A DNA stretch of 64,000 nucleotides, taken from Vigna angularis. Its lineage: Eukaryota > Streptophyta > Magnoliopsida > Fabales > Fabaceae. Where the stretch lies: positions 30,426,825 to 30,490,824 of the forward strand of contig NC_068974.1 in the NCBI RefSeq assembly GCF_016808095.1. Reading direction: 5' to 3'. The position numbers and the translations under genes were made by a program. This document shows positions 49,940-60,602 of this stretch, one piece after another. The notes below the pieces were generated by a model. The model searched no databases. It was not told the DNA's origin and saw only the letters and a list, made by a program, of their open reading frames with translations. Each line of letters starts with the position of its first letter. The stretch's first letter is position 1.

Positions 49940-51199
49940 GGGTTAAATATGTTTTTCGTTCCTTAAGTATCACACGATTTTGGGTTTATTCCCTACTCGA
50001 AACTTTGATAGTTTTTAGTCCTCATAGTTTTAAAACTCTTACTATTAATCCTTAAAATTGGACGGCGTTAACTTTTAGTAGATGTGGCAAACGGCGAGGT
50101 CATGTCTTAGTCGATGCGCTCCAGGAAGCTGAGCTCCAGGAAGCTGAGCCACGTGGAGGACATAGATGTCGTCGTCATCACCCCCTTGTCACGTTCCACC
50201 AGCACCTTCGATCGTTCCTCTACCCCCTCCTTCGGACCTCAGCCGTTACCCTTGCCCAGAGCCATCGACTTTCGTTTACCCTCCTCCAAAGACGCTGCCA
50301 CCGAAAAACCCAATGCCGCCGTCGACAAACCCAATGCCGCCGTCGATTTTACCCTTCCCACTGGTTTTCAAATGCGCATGTAATTCAATTCCTTCTGTCA
50401 ACTTCAGCACTCGTTGTTTCCTTTGTAGTTTCTGTTTCCTCGTGTACTATATCGGTTATTCAAATCATTTTCATTGAATTTCTTAATTGTGCTTTGTCGA
50501 TGATTTTGTCCCCACCCGAGATGCCAACATCCGACCCTTCAGCTGGGCACCCACCTCCTGCTTTCTTTGATTTATCAGCACTGCGCACTGATACCACCCT
50601 TTCTCCTCCCATCAAAGCCCGCGGGGAAAAAGCCCCACCAAACACCCCAAACACCCCAAAAGCCCCAATGCCCATTCTTCTTCTTCTTCTTCTCCTTCTC
50701 CTTCTCCATCCATACACTCCATTTTATCCCTTGACACCTCAATGGCATGTCGGGAAACCACTCTTCCTTACTCTGTTCATCCCTTACCCTTGCCTCCTTG
50801 GGTTGGGCCTGGAGCTCCCATAGTCTCACCTCCTGCTATCTTTTCCCTTCCTGTTGCTAAGACGGAACCCTTCCCAATGAAAAACCAGTGGCAAAAAGGA
50901 AAACTTATTGGCAGAGGTACCTTTGGATCTGCCATGTGAAGTGTAAACATTGAAGAAATTAAGGGTTTGTGTGCAAATTTGGAATAAAAAGAAAAGAAAA
51001 CGTGGGAGAGAATAAACTCATACTTGGCATCAGACGTGGGCTGACCGTTAGCCACGTCAAACAAAAATTAACGCCATCCAAAATTAGGGACTATTTATAA
51101 TAGTTTCAAAACTATGAGGACTAAAAACTATCAAAGTTTCGAGTAGGGACTAAACATAAAATCGTGTGATACTTAAGGGATGAAAAACATATTTAACCA
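49940..51199 (+). mobile_element. Pack-MULE carrying a MAPKKK gene fragment
   Basis: Inverted repeats of about 170 bp (49,940-50,110 and 51,028-51,199) begin GGGTTAAATATGTTTTTCG and share TCACACGATTTT, CTACTCGAAACTTTGATAG and TTTTTAGTCCTCATAGTTTT. The 9-bp duplication TAATTTTTT is perfect (49,931-49,939 and 51,200-51,208); the last base of the right end has changed from C to A. The arms are very similar to each other, suggesting younger age than the 7.8 kb MULE, whose termini belong to the same family. The interior is GC-richer and carries host coding sequence. Confidence 0.92.
50114..50939 (+). pseudogene. Captured MAPKKK fragment (YODA/MAPKKK3-5 type)
   Basis: The clearest part is 50,742-50,939: a Pro-rich linker (HPLPLPPWVGPGAP) runs into QWQKGKLIGRGTFGS, the start of the kinase domain with the glycine-rich ATP loop of plant MEKK-type MAPKKKs. 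The frame then hits a stop (GSAM, TGA) where relatives continue VYVA. One missing base would account for it, and the homology ends there. Upstream, Pro/Ser-rich stretches in other frames (50,114-50,383 and 50,494-50,823) look like the N-terminal regulatory region of the same kind of protein, now frame-shifted. Only the N-terminal part and the first few kinase residues are present, so no kinase activity is possible. Family assignment is from motif recognition. Confidence 0.75.
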
Positions 51200-51257
51200 T
51201 AATTTTTTTTAGCTAAAATTTAAATTTGTATTATTTGGACAAAAGATGTAGATTTTC

Positions 51258-51541
51258 TGTTGGAATTCCCACATTGACTAGAGATATAAGGCCAAATTAT
51301 AATATATATAAGTGGGGTGCAAACCTCACCATACAAGCTAGTTTTTTGGAGTTCAGTTAGACTTTAAGTTCATTTCTTAACATGGTATCAGAGCCATAAT
51401 TCGAGTCTTTCCTAACAAGATCTATGTGGACATTCTGTTTCACTTGTTATCGGGCCACTATTGGATGTCTATACATCGGTGTGAAGGGATTGTGTTGGAA
51501 GTTTCACATCGACTAGAGATAAGACCAAATTATAATATATA
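51258..51541 (+). mobile_element. TRIM (terminal-repeat retrotransposon in miniature), 3' LTR truncated
   Basis: 5' LTR 51,258-51,382 (125 bp) starts TGTTGGAATTCCCAC and ends TTCTTAACA. It is followed directly by the primer site TGGTATCAGAGCC (51,383-51,395), complementary to the 3' end of plant initiator tRNA-Met. The internal part is only about 110 bp and ends in the purine-rich GTGAAGGGAT. The 3' LTR starts at 51,493 (TGTTGGAAGTTTCAC) and matches the 5' LTR for about 48 bp before being cut off near 51,541. No coding capacity, as usual for TRIMs. Confidence 0.85.
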
Positions 51542-53505
51542 GTTTTCTAGCTAAGTTGCAGAAATGAACAAATGAACAAATCACAAATGGTTTATTCAAT
51601 TGAACAAATCACAAATCACAATATATAATCAATTTAAATATTATGGTATAAACACAAATGAACAAATCACACTCAAGAAAAATAGGAATGACACAAGATG
51701 GTTTATTCATCATCATATTTAGACTCAAAACTCACAAGGTTAAATACTTTATCACAAAAAGATTAAACTTAAGTGATTTTCAAATAAACTCAATTAATAA
51801 CTTATAGATACAAATTAATTAGGTTGGTTTCTAATCAATTCAACATAAAACATGACTCCTATTTCAAAATTATGACAATTTAAATTACTAAATCAAATCC
51901 TAGAATCCAATGCAAATATATTTTATTGAAAACAAGAAAATATTTTATATAAGACACTATTAAAAATTTTCATCAAGTAGACTCCTAAAAACATGTGTAG
52001 TCACAATAGGTATTGTTTCGGTTGGATTGGTCTGAGGGTCGGTCGTCCTTCCTTGCTTTGCTCTCTTCGAGAACGCGATCCACTCCAATGGGTTGTTGAC
52101 CTACAGAAGACACCCTGACGCTCAAGTCAAATATGTTTCATAAAAAGGTCTATATTTTATTACGATAGAAAATGATCCTTGTACCTGGACATCAGTTGTC
52201 TACTTATAAGGCTGTAGTCACAACCACATTCATTGATTAACCATTAATGCAATATATTTTAGGTAATCAAACCTAATAATTAATCATTAATGTCGTATAT
52301 TTGTAGAGCGTAACGCAAACTAACCTATTAATACCAGCTTAATGACAATCAATTTCGATCGTAATATTTCATATAGTACAGGTATACTCCTACTCATGTT
52401 TGTACCCATTAGGTACTAAGTATACTCGTACTCATGTACATACCTATTTTCTTACTATATCAATATGAGTTAATTAATTTTTATAAAAAAATAAAAATCA
52501 CGACAAAGAAAATATGATAATATCATCATATATTCAATATTAAAAACATGTATTCTCATTTCTACAATGTCAACTATTTAGAAAGAAATTATAATTGTAT
52601 AAATTTTAAATCAAATATCAAATAACAACTCGATAAAAGTGGAAGAATTATATAAAATATTATATAAAGTATACATAAATAAAATTTCATGAAAATAAGA
52701 AACATCTATTAATCTCATAAACATTAATGAAACAAAGTTAATAAAGTTAAAAAATACTTTTAAAAAAATATAAAAGAAAACAAATATTCAAGTATAAAAA
52801 TATTGCAAATGTCTCTTTAATTTTTTTCACTAAGTTCTAGTGAAACCTCTCTTTCTTTACACTAATAAAGATTAATTTATAATATACAACTTAAACAAAA
52901 TCACACTGAACAAATATTAAATTAATAATAATTCCAATTTAAACATAAATCTTTCATCCTTGGATGATGATAAACAATATTCATAATAATAAGAGTAATT
53001 ATTGTATAATGTCTTTATATGGTTATGGTGGTAAAGTTATACTTATGAGAATGAAATAGAAAATAAAAATAATTATATAAAAAATCATCAACACAATATT
53101 CTAAATGATAAAAATAAACAATAAATAAAAATATTTAAAAAATTCAAAATGATTAATTGTGTGTCTTATAAACCATTTGACATGTCAATTAACAAAATCG
53201 TGTAAAGGAAAACAAATGTTAATCAAGAGTTTGATAACAAAATCGTGTAAAGGAAAACAAATGTTAATCAAGAGTTTGATAAGATGGAAATTACTTTGGA
53301 AATCTTATAAAACTTTTCAAATATCAAATTAGTTGAATTGTTGAGAGAGAATAAAAATTGTTTTAGCGAAATCAAAGTTCTTCAAAATAAAACAAAAACT
53401 AAGTATAAAAGAGAATATATATATATATATATATATAAAGAGGCTAAGTATTTTATATTATTTGGTTAATGAAGGATTTGTGATTTAGCACTTTAAATTC
53501 AGAGT
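51542..53505. other. AT-rich intergenic DNA with small repeats
   Basis: 51,560-51,670 contains repeated GAACAAATCACAAAT words. A GC-richer block at about 52,015-52,150 (TCGGTTGGATTGG, CGATCCACTCCAATGGG) resembles dispersed legume repeat text but is unassigned. A 45-bp unit is repeated exactly in tandem at 53,191-53,280. No gene is supported. Confidence 0.5.
53191..53280. repeat. Exact 45-bp tandem duplication
   Basis: Two identical 45-bp copies, each starting AACAAAATCGTGTAAAGG, at 53,191-53,235 and 53,236-53,280. The lack of divergence indicates a recent duplication. Confidence 0.95.
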
Positions 53506-53509
53506 TGGA

Positions 53510-54150
53510 TCTATATGATATCATTCTTGAAAATAATTTTTGGCCTCTAAGTAAGGGTGATTGTATTAATATTTGGAATCAACGTTGGTGTTTTGACATT
53601 TTCATATCTATATATATTAAAATTTCTTATTTGACAGAGTAAGGTTATACTATATTATTAGCTCACCTTCAAGAGGTACTCGTTAAAATTTTTCTTCCTT
53701 TGTTGTCAATTTATGTGAATTTTCTTCTTTGATGGTTAATGAAAATTAGGATGTGCCAAATTGGATTTTATATGATATTTGTGTGTTTTCTCAAAAAATT
53801 GCTAATTTTTTTTACTCTTCTGGTATGGAATGTGTGGATTGGAGGAATTTAATTTGGTTGGATGTTGTGCCACTAGTAAAAACATTAATTCTTTGGAAGT
53901 TGTAGTATGATTGTTAATTGTTGATTTAGAGGTTCCAAAAAGGAGAGTGATTTTATGTTATATGTGTTCTTTGTGTGGAAATACTGTTTAATCATTCTCT
54001 CATTTATTCTTTCAATATTGTTATGTTGTTGTGACAATGGTTGAAAGAAGTTTTTCAAGATTTGTCATTTTGCTTTTTCAAATTTGACTGTTTAGTTTAT
54101 AAAGTCTTCTTGTAGTTCTTTTCTTAATATAAGTAAAGTAGTTGTCCTTA
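53510..54150 (+). pseudogene. LINE (non-LTR retrotransposon) remnant: end of RT and zf-RVT region
   Basis: Translation in pieces gives KGDCINIWNQRW, like the KGDG...W..RW phrase after the reverse transcriptase core of plant LINEs. It then gives a zf-RVT-like order: DWRNLIWLDVVP, TLILWKL, a CxxCG-like CSLCGN, and SHLFFQYC. Several stops and frame changes separate these, so it is long dead. No poly-A tail or target duplication was defined. The assignment depends on the order and spacing of short motifs. Confidence 0.5.
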
Positions 54151-56223
54151 TTGTGATTATATGAATGATCTAGAGGATAGATTTCAAGATCTAATTGTTT
54201 TTACTTATATTGTTTTTAAAATTAAGAAATTAGTGCATTTGGTTTGAAATAAATCTAAGAAGTATATGAGTAATATTATCTTTGATTTTTTGGCGTTGAA
54301 ATTTTTTAATATTTAAAAAAGAGAGTAGGGTGGTTTTCTTTGCAAATGTAATATGATAATTTCATTTACTAATTAACTTAAGATGAATATTAATGGTGAA
54401 CTGTCCTAGTTTACCTACATGTGTTAGTATTTTTAGAGGAAATCAAAGTGAATATGAAAAAAAAAACAGTATACTTTTCTAGAAGAAAAAACTTTTATTT
54501 ACGTTAGATTTATAAAAATCATTTATACTTTAGATTGAAAGAAGGATTTTCAAATATTTAAAGTAATTATACTTTAGTTTATTATCGTTTAAAAAATCTC
54601 ATTATCATGATTTTTTTTTATCCTTAAATTTATTATTTTCATAAGAAACATTTTCTTGAACTCAAAAAATTAAAAATATTTCCAAACTTACTTTTATTGA
54701 ATTTTTTTAAAAATGAATTTAAGATAGTTCTCAACAATATACCTTAGAATTAGAATGAGATTTATGCACAAGTTTTTTTTTATATTTTTTTCTTCAATGC
54801 AAAGACAATAGCAAATCATGAAGAAAAAAAATCAATTCAATTTGATTTTCTTATTAAAATTCAATCTCACTAATTTCTTGTTATTGTTTTTGTTGTATTA
54901 TTCTTTATTAATTAGTATAGTCGGTGTAAGCTTGTAAAAGTATAATTTTTTAGAATAAAAAATAAATTTGGGATTGATAATTAAGCTTAAATTTATTAAT
55001 GGTTCTTTATATTATAAATTTCTATCAAAAGGTTTGTATTCAAATTGAATTTTAAATTTCTTAACCTAGAATCGAAAGATTAATATTTACAAAGTTTAAT
55101 AAAGTGTAAAGTAATTCGTACATTTGAACACTTTCAATTAAGTTTTAATTAAAAAAAATCTTTAATGAGTATTCTACTTTTGCATTTAGATTTTTTGGTA
55201 TTTCATTTTTGTCATTAATAGGATGTCCTGACTAAATACTTTTATCTTCTCATCTCAAACTCATTAGTTAACTTATTTATTCCTTTCCAATTCCATTCCA
55301 ATCACTCATCAACTCATTCATTTCTTTTCATAAATGAATTGACCGATAAATTAAAGGATATTTGAGTGGAAAGTTGGAAAAGATTTAAGTGGGTTGGAAT
55401 AAGTTGTTCGATAAAGATGAAAAGACAAAACAAAAATTAGGTAACCCCCTTGAAGGTAAAATCAAACTAGATAACATTTAAACAAAATTAAAATAATGTT
55501 TTAAATACTCAACAAAATAATTTTTTTAATAAACAATCAATTAAAAATATGCAAATTTATAAAAATACTTGAAACTTAAAAAAGTAAATAACAAATTGAT
55601 ATTTTCAACTATTATGATAAAAAACTTTTGCTCTACCCGGTACTCAAAATAATTTTTAAGTTCTTTTTATTTAAACTTTGTTATTAGTGAAATATATTCT
55701 TGGTTATTTAAAGTTCATCTCAAGTATAAATAAAATTAATTTATAATATATAAGTTTGGTAAATTTTACCTTATAAATCATTAGAGTTAAATTTAAAGTT
55801 TATTCCTGTAATATTTTTATCCTCTCAGTCTCCAATTTACTAATTAATTTGTTTATTTTCTTTCAAATTTTTCCTAAATCACTCATCATCGTACTTTTAT
55901 TTCAAAAAGGTTTAAGATATAAAGAGTAAAGTTGAACATCGAAGATGAAAGTAACACTCAACTAATTCTATTAAAAAAACAAAATAAAGAAATACTACTT
56001 AGACAAAAATAAAGAATATTTTAAAGTAATTCTTTTAAGAAAAATTTGAATTAAAAATAAAAAAAATATAATTTAACACATCTAAATTTTTTATATTACA
56101 TTGAAACTACTTTTTTTTATTTTTATTATTTTTTTTTAAAATACAAAAATTTATATTTTTACGACGATTTTACTTTCATATAAAAATATGTCATCAAATC
56201 GTTTCTCTTAAACATAACTAAAT
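54151..56223. other. AT-rich intergenic DNA
   Basis: No gene or bounded element was recognised. The first 150 bp may still belong to the LINE remnant. The T-rich stretch at about 56,108-56,138 lies downstream of the aquaporin gene on its strand. Confidence 0.5.
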
Positions 56224-56324
56224 CTAAAAAACTTTAAATATTAACGGAGGATAATAGAATGGCATATAATAGAAACATACAGATACACACAACACAGGGG
56301 AAGAAGAAGCAATTAAAATGCATT

Positions 56325-57045
56325 TCAAGCCTTCTTGTGCTTGATTGGTGTCATAAATAGAGACCTGAAGATGAAAGCAGCAGAGGATGCTCCTACGAAA
56401 GGGCATACCCAATAGACATAAAACTGCTCCCAGGTGTTTGTGCTTGTTGTTGACAAAGGCCCATCCAAAGGCATTGGCAGGGTTCATGGAAGGGCCAGTG
56501 AACCCAGCACCAGGGATAACCAAAGCAACAGTAGCAACAGAAAGCAAATAGACCTTCAAAAAAGGGTTCTTGGGACCCCTCAGCATCAGAAAGAGAATAG
56601 CCATGTTATGAGTGAAGGTCAAGAACCCCTCAGCAATGGCACCAGTGTGCAAGTCCACCTTCAAAAAAGGACCTTTCAGCATCTGCTTGTACTGTGATGG
56701 CATAACAAGAAGAAGAGCCTTGGCTCCAACAGCCCCACCAAATGCCTGAGCAGGGAAGCTAACAGCCATTGATGCAAGAGATGAATCAGGTCTGAGACCT
56801 GCAGTGTAGAATGAAACTGTGGTTGAAGGGTTGAAGCTGGCACCGCCTAACACGCTTCCAATGAAGCTTATGGTGAGCACATAGAGGGTGTTCAAAATTG
56901 TGGTGATGAAGAGACCTGCAAATGAAAAGGGTTGGAGGCTGAGGAAAAGTGCTACCTCCGTTGAAGCAATTCTCAAAGTTGAGATGATGAAAACCCACAT
57001 TGATGTCAGAATTGCATCTCCAATTGCAGCCCTTAACACACCCAT
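56325..57045 (-). CDS. SIP1: SIP1-type aquaporin (small basic intrinsic protein) with a frameshift near the C terminus
   Basis: MIP-family channel of the plant SIP1 group, whose members studied so far sit in the endoplasmic reticulum and conduct water. Read on the minus strand it starts MGVLRAAIGDAILTSMW, the family's usual start; an ATG 15 nt upstream (57,060) would add five residues. Six hydrophobic segments surround two half-helix motifs: NPS in SFNPSTTVSF (atypical first NPA box, usual for SIPs) and the normal NPA in SMNPANAFGW. The frame breaks after FVNNKHK: a run of three T's at 56,437-56,439 has one more than needed. In the adjusted frame the rest is colinear and ends in a Lys-rich tail with TGA at 56,325-56,327, giving about 239 residues, normal for SIP1. 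As written, the frame instead runs to 56,224. No introns interrupt it. Confidence 0.9.
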
Positions 57046-57127
57046 TTTCTGTTTTTCCATTCTTTCTTTTCCTTGGAGATGAAAATCTCACACACTCTTA
57101 CTGGTGTTATGAGCCAAGAAAAAGAAG

Positions 57128-57142
57128 AAAGATATATATTGA
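57128..57142 (-). promoter_or_regulatory. Possible TATA box of the aquaporin gene
   Basis: The minus-strand sequence CTCAATATATATCTTTC places an AATATATATC box about 85 nt upstream of the start codon, consistent with a leader of roughly 50 nt. Confidence 0.4.
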
Positions 57143-57269
57143 GTTTTCGTGGACGCAATTGAAAATCTCTGTCCTTTGTGCATAGCGGTTGTTAGACAAA
57201 AGAAAGTGATATTAGAACTCTCCAATTTTAGCTGTTGTGTATCCTTTGTGGACCTTCTAATTTACTACC

Positions 57270-57740
57270 ACGCAAATTAAATGTATTTTGGCTTTAGGTT
57301 ATTTTCTTAAATTTATATTAATTTTCAAGTTTCTTTTGTATAATTTAAAAAGATGAATAAATAAATAATATATATATATATATACATATATAATAATTTT
57401 TACGTATAATTCAAACTAAATTATTCAATAAAATATTAATACTAAATAATTTGGTTTCTTTATTAAAAAAACAAATTTAAATGAGTTTGATCAAAATGTA
57501 AATTTTAAAAAATTAATCTTTACAAAAATAACTTTAATTTCATAAGTCTAAATAAAAAAAATAAATGAAGTCAAAATTTAAATGATTATTTATTAATATT
57601 TCTTACATTAATAATTTATTTTGGTCTCTTCAATTTATAAAATAAAATTCACTAATAATTATTAACAAGTAGCAAGTATATGCAGATCGGAAATAGTATA
57701 CTCATACTCATATGTCAAAAACAAAATTAAATATTTGTAT
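57270..57740. other. AT-rich intergenic DNA
   Basis: Nothing recognisable; a short TA run lies at about 57,369-57,384. Confidence 0.55.
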
Positions 57741-57759
57741 TCATTACCTGCAAATACCA

Positions 57760-58230
57760 CCTTTGGTTGAGTGATGGGTTAATCGTCTGGTCAATTAACG
57801 AGACGGAACATACCATACACAAGCTCTCTAATCTTAGGAGTTGTGAATGAGTTTATATTTTGGTTGTTTGATGCTCTACGCCAACTATCTTCATTATCCA
57901 TCATTCGTATTGGGTTATGATCGTTGAGGGTAACATTTAGGACGCTTCGAACTTTGTGCATGCTAGAGAATGTGAAATGTTATATCATTTTGGATTGTTA
58001 GATGTAAAGAGATCTAACGATTGAGACTACACTGTTGAGCCACCCCCTTCTATATAGGGGAAGAGTTGGGTTGTCATTTTCACATTTTTCTTCTGTTGTT
58101 TCTCCTTTGTTGTTCGTTTTCTTGCTTAAAGTAATACTATTAATCATTCACCTTTCTTCGTCTGAGGAGTCTTTCAATCGTGGTATGCTGATAATAAATC
58201 ATAGTTGACGACGTCATCATTCAAATCTTT
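57760..58230 (+). mobile_element. Degenerate LTR-like segment
   Basis: A mixed-composition block includes a TATA-like word in CCCTTCTATATAGGGG (about 58,046) followed by a CT-rich leader-like stretch and a GTTTTCTTGC-AAAGTAATACT 3' part, as in plant LTRs. No termini were fixed and no coding frame follows. Confidence 0.3.
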
Positions 58231-58701
58231 GCATGGTAACTAGGGATCAATCAAGAAAAAAAGTTTAGATTCAGTCAACAATGTAGCCACAGGTGTACAT
58301 ATTAAGAAAAAGAATAAGAGCTAAGTTTTTGATAACATTGTCGAGGAGGATTCAATCGCAAAAATCAAAGTCAATTTTATTGAGAAAAGGGATGAACTGA
58401 ACCTTCCCAATCATCCTGGGTTACAATTGGGCACCCCATGAGTTGTGCGATTATGTGACTCATTTCTGTTGGGGTATGGAATTTTGTGATTAGACCAAGT
58501 GGTAGTATGTATTGGACAAAAGTGTTAACAGTAAAGTCCTCAACGATCTGCTCATAAGAATGTCATTTAATAAGTTTTAGATGGGCGTGTTACGTGAGTT
58601 AAACCTCGCACCAACTCAACTACACCTGAATAATTGAGCATACATCTAGGCATTTTGAATCTTGTGAGCGTTGGATTTGACCTCTACGCAGACATTGTTC
58701 C

Positions 58702-59220
58702 TGTTGTTATTTGAGATAACATCTTTATAATCTTCCTAATTAGAGGAAATAGATATATAATCTATTATTTTACTTTCCTAGTTTTTCTATTTTCCTTTTT
58801 AGGAGAGTTATATTATTACAAATAGAGAGTATCAGAATATATTTTTCATGATTGAAAATAATAAATCAGTATTATTTTTCAGCCTGGTATCAGAGCTTAT
58901 GGTTCAGGTATGGTGATCGGACTCAAGAAACTAATGGCTAATTCTCAATCGACCTATATTTATAGAGTTGTTAAGTATGCTACGTGGTGGATGGAGAACC
59001 AATGGAAAATATAATACCCTTTTGTGGTGAATAACGTAAGAGATATGTGGGCTACATAATGTCTTTTTTGAAGCATCTTTTTCAGAGGAATTCATCAGTA
59101 ACTTCATGCTATGAAAACAAATAGATGACAGTGCCGTCGGTGGACATGGATTTTTCTCATTCAATTCAGGGTTTGGGTATTTTAATTGTATTCGTTAAAA
59201 GTAAACATAACCATTCAATT
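58702..59220 (+). mobile_element. LTR plus primer-binding site fragment of a retrotransposon (Copia-like)
   Basis: TGGTATCAGAGC (58,885-58,896) is the plant initiator tRNA-Met primer site. The sequence just before it ends ATTTTTCA, and a TGTTGTTATTTGAGATAACA start at about 58,702 would give a short LTR of 180 bp. After the site, ATGGCTAATTCTCAATCG (58,932) could be the beginning of a gag frame (MANSQS), but it stops soon and no pol domain follows. The element is therefore a truncated 5' end. A Copia assignment is inference from the short LTR and PBS. Confidence 0.5.
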
Positions 59221-60230
59221 TTTGTGGAATAAAGCAGAATCTTTCGAAATAATAAACTTGTTTTTATTATCGGAAATTGAATGAAGTTGTGGATAAGAGT
59301 TTTATAAACTTGTTTGATAGTAAAACCTTTACTAAACTCGATTTGATGGTGAAAAAGATTGAATAATTTATGTAATGTCCTAAATCATCAAATGAGAATG
59401 GGGCTTAAAACTCTCAATTATTTGCATTTATATTTTGAGGTATTGTTTCATTATATTCTTACAGGGTTAGAGTTTGTTAAAGAGGGATCCTACACCCTAA
59501 ATCCAACATGAACCATTTCAGAATATAAAATAAAAAAAATTCTGAACAGTATAATCTAAAATATAAAATTTGCATTTCATATGGTGAATCCACATTACAA
59601 AACTCGATGGGGTGCGGGAAATTATGGAGGTGCAGAAAGAAGTTGTCCTCCCTATCCTCTCGATCACTACTTCACCAGTATGATACTATTACTCTCCCGT
59701 TATCCACTACATAGAGTCACCATACATACATAGCGTCAAATCACTTAAAAATTGAAAAAAAAAATAGAGTTGAACCTATTACCATAATCCTGCCTCCTTT
59801 GTGGTCAATTTTCTTTATGTGAATTGGAGTTCAATCTTGCAATCTTTTTGCCTCTTCTGAGGAATTTTGTTTATTTGAAATTCATTGGATAATACTATAC
59901 TTAATTTTTATCTGTTGAATGCATTTTGCATTGTGCCAAAGATAAATGTTACTAAAGTTCACCTATGGAATATAGGAACCTTATCCTCAAATTTTCAAAA
60001 TGAGTACCGTCCTTATATTTGAAGTTGAGCATCCATCCCTATATTAAAGGAATGTGTTTTTTTAGTGTTACACCATTGCACTGAACAGAAGGGAAGAAAT
60101 AATGATTGACCTTAATAGAGACAACATAAAAGCAACAACATAGGTTACGTTGATCATCTATGATTTCCATGACAAAAGTCTGATAGAAACTAATAACAAA
60201 ATTTCGAACTTATTTATTCACTACAAAATT
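59221..60230. other. Intergenic DNA downstream of PTPA
   Basis: No gene recognised. TTTATT on the plus strand near 60,209 is an AATAAA-type signal on the minus strand and may mark the end of the PTPA transcript, giving a 3' UTR of nearly 400 nt. Confidence 0.4.
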
Positions 60231-60602
60231 CAATCGTATCCAAATCTCATCACATGATTAAGGGGCTACACTCTAAGCTGCTCATAACGCAAGAACCAGA
60301 AACAGCAATGAATACATCAACTTGATATTCTTGCTAGTACAGAAGTAGAACCATCTTTCTACACGTAGCAAACATTGACGTCAGTCATATGGCAAAACGA
60401 GAAACTCTTTCCATTATCTTTTACCTTTACGAAGGTGCTATATGTTATCTAAAATATGCAAAGTCGATATAGTGAGTACATCAAAAGATTGGTGAAAATT
60501 TTGCCACGGGTATAATTCCCCACCAAGCAATCCCATACTGATTTCATCAACCTATTTTATATAGCTTGTCCTCACAAGAAAGCCGGCAGTGGACGCCAAG
60601 AA

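Noticed and set aside
56434..56697. Plus-strand frame of 87 codons opposite the aquaporin
   Set aside because: It is antisense to the SIP1 coding region with no feature of its own.
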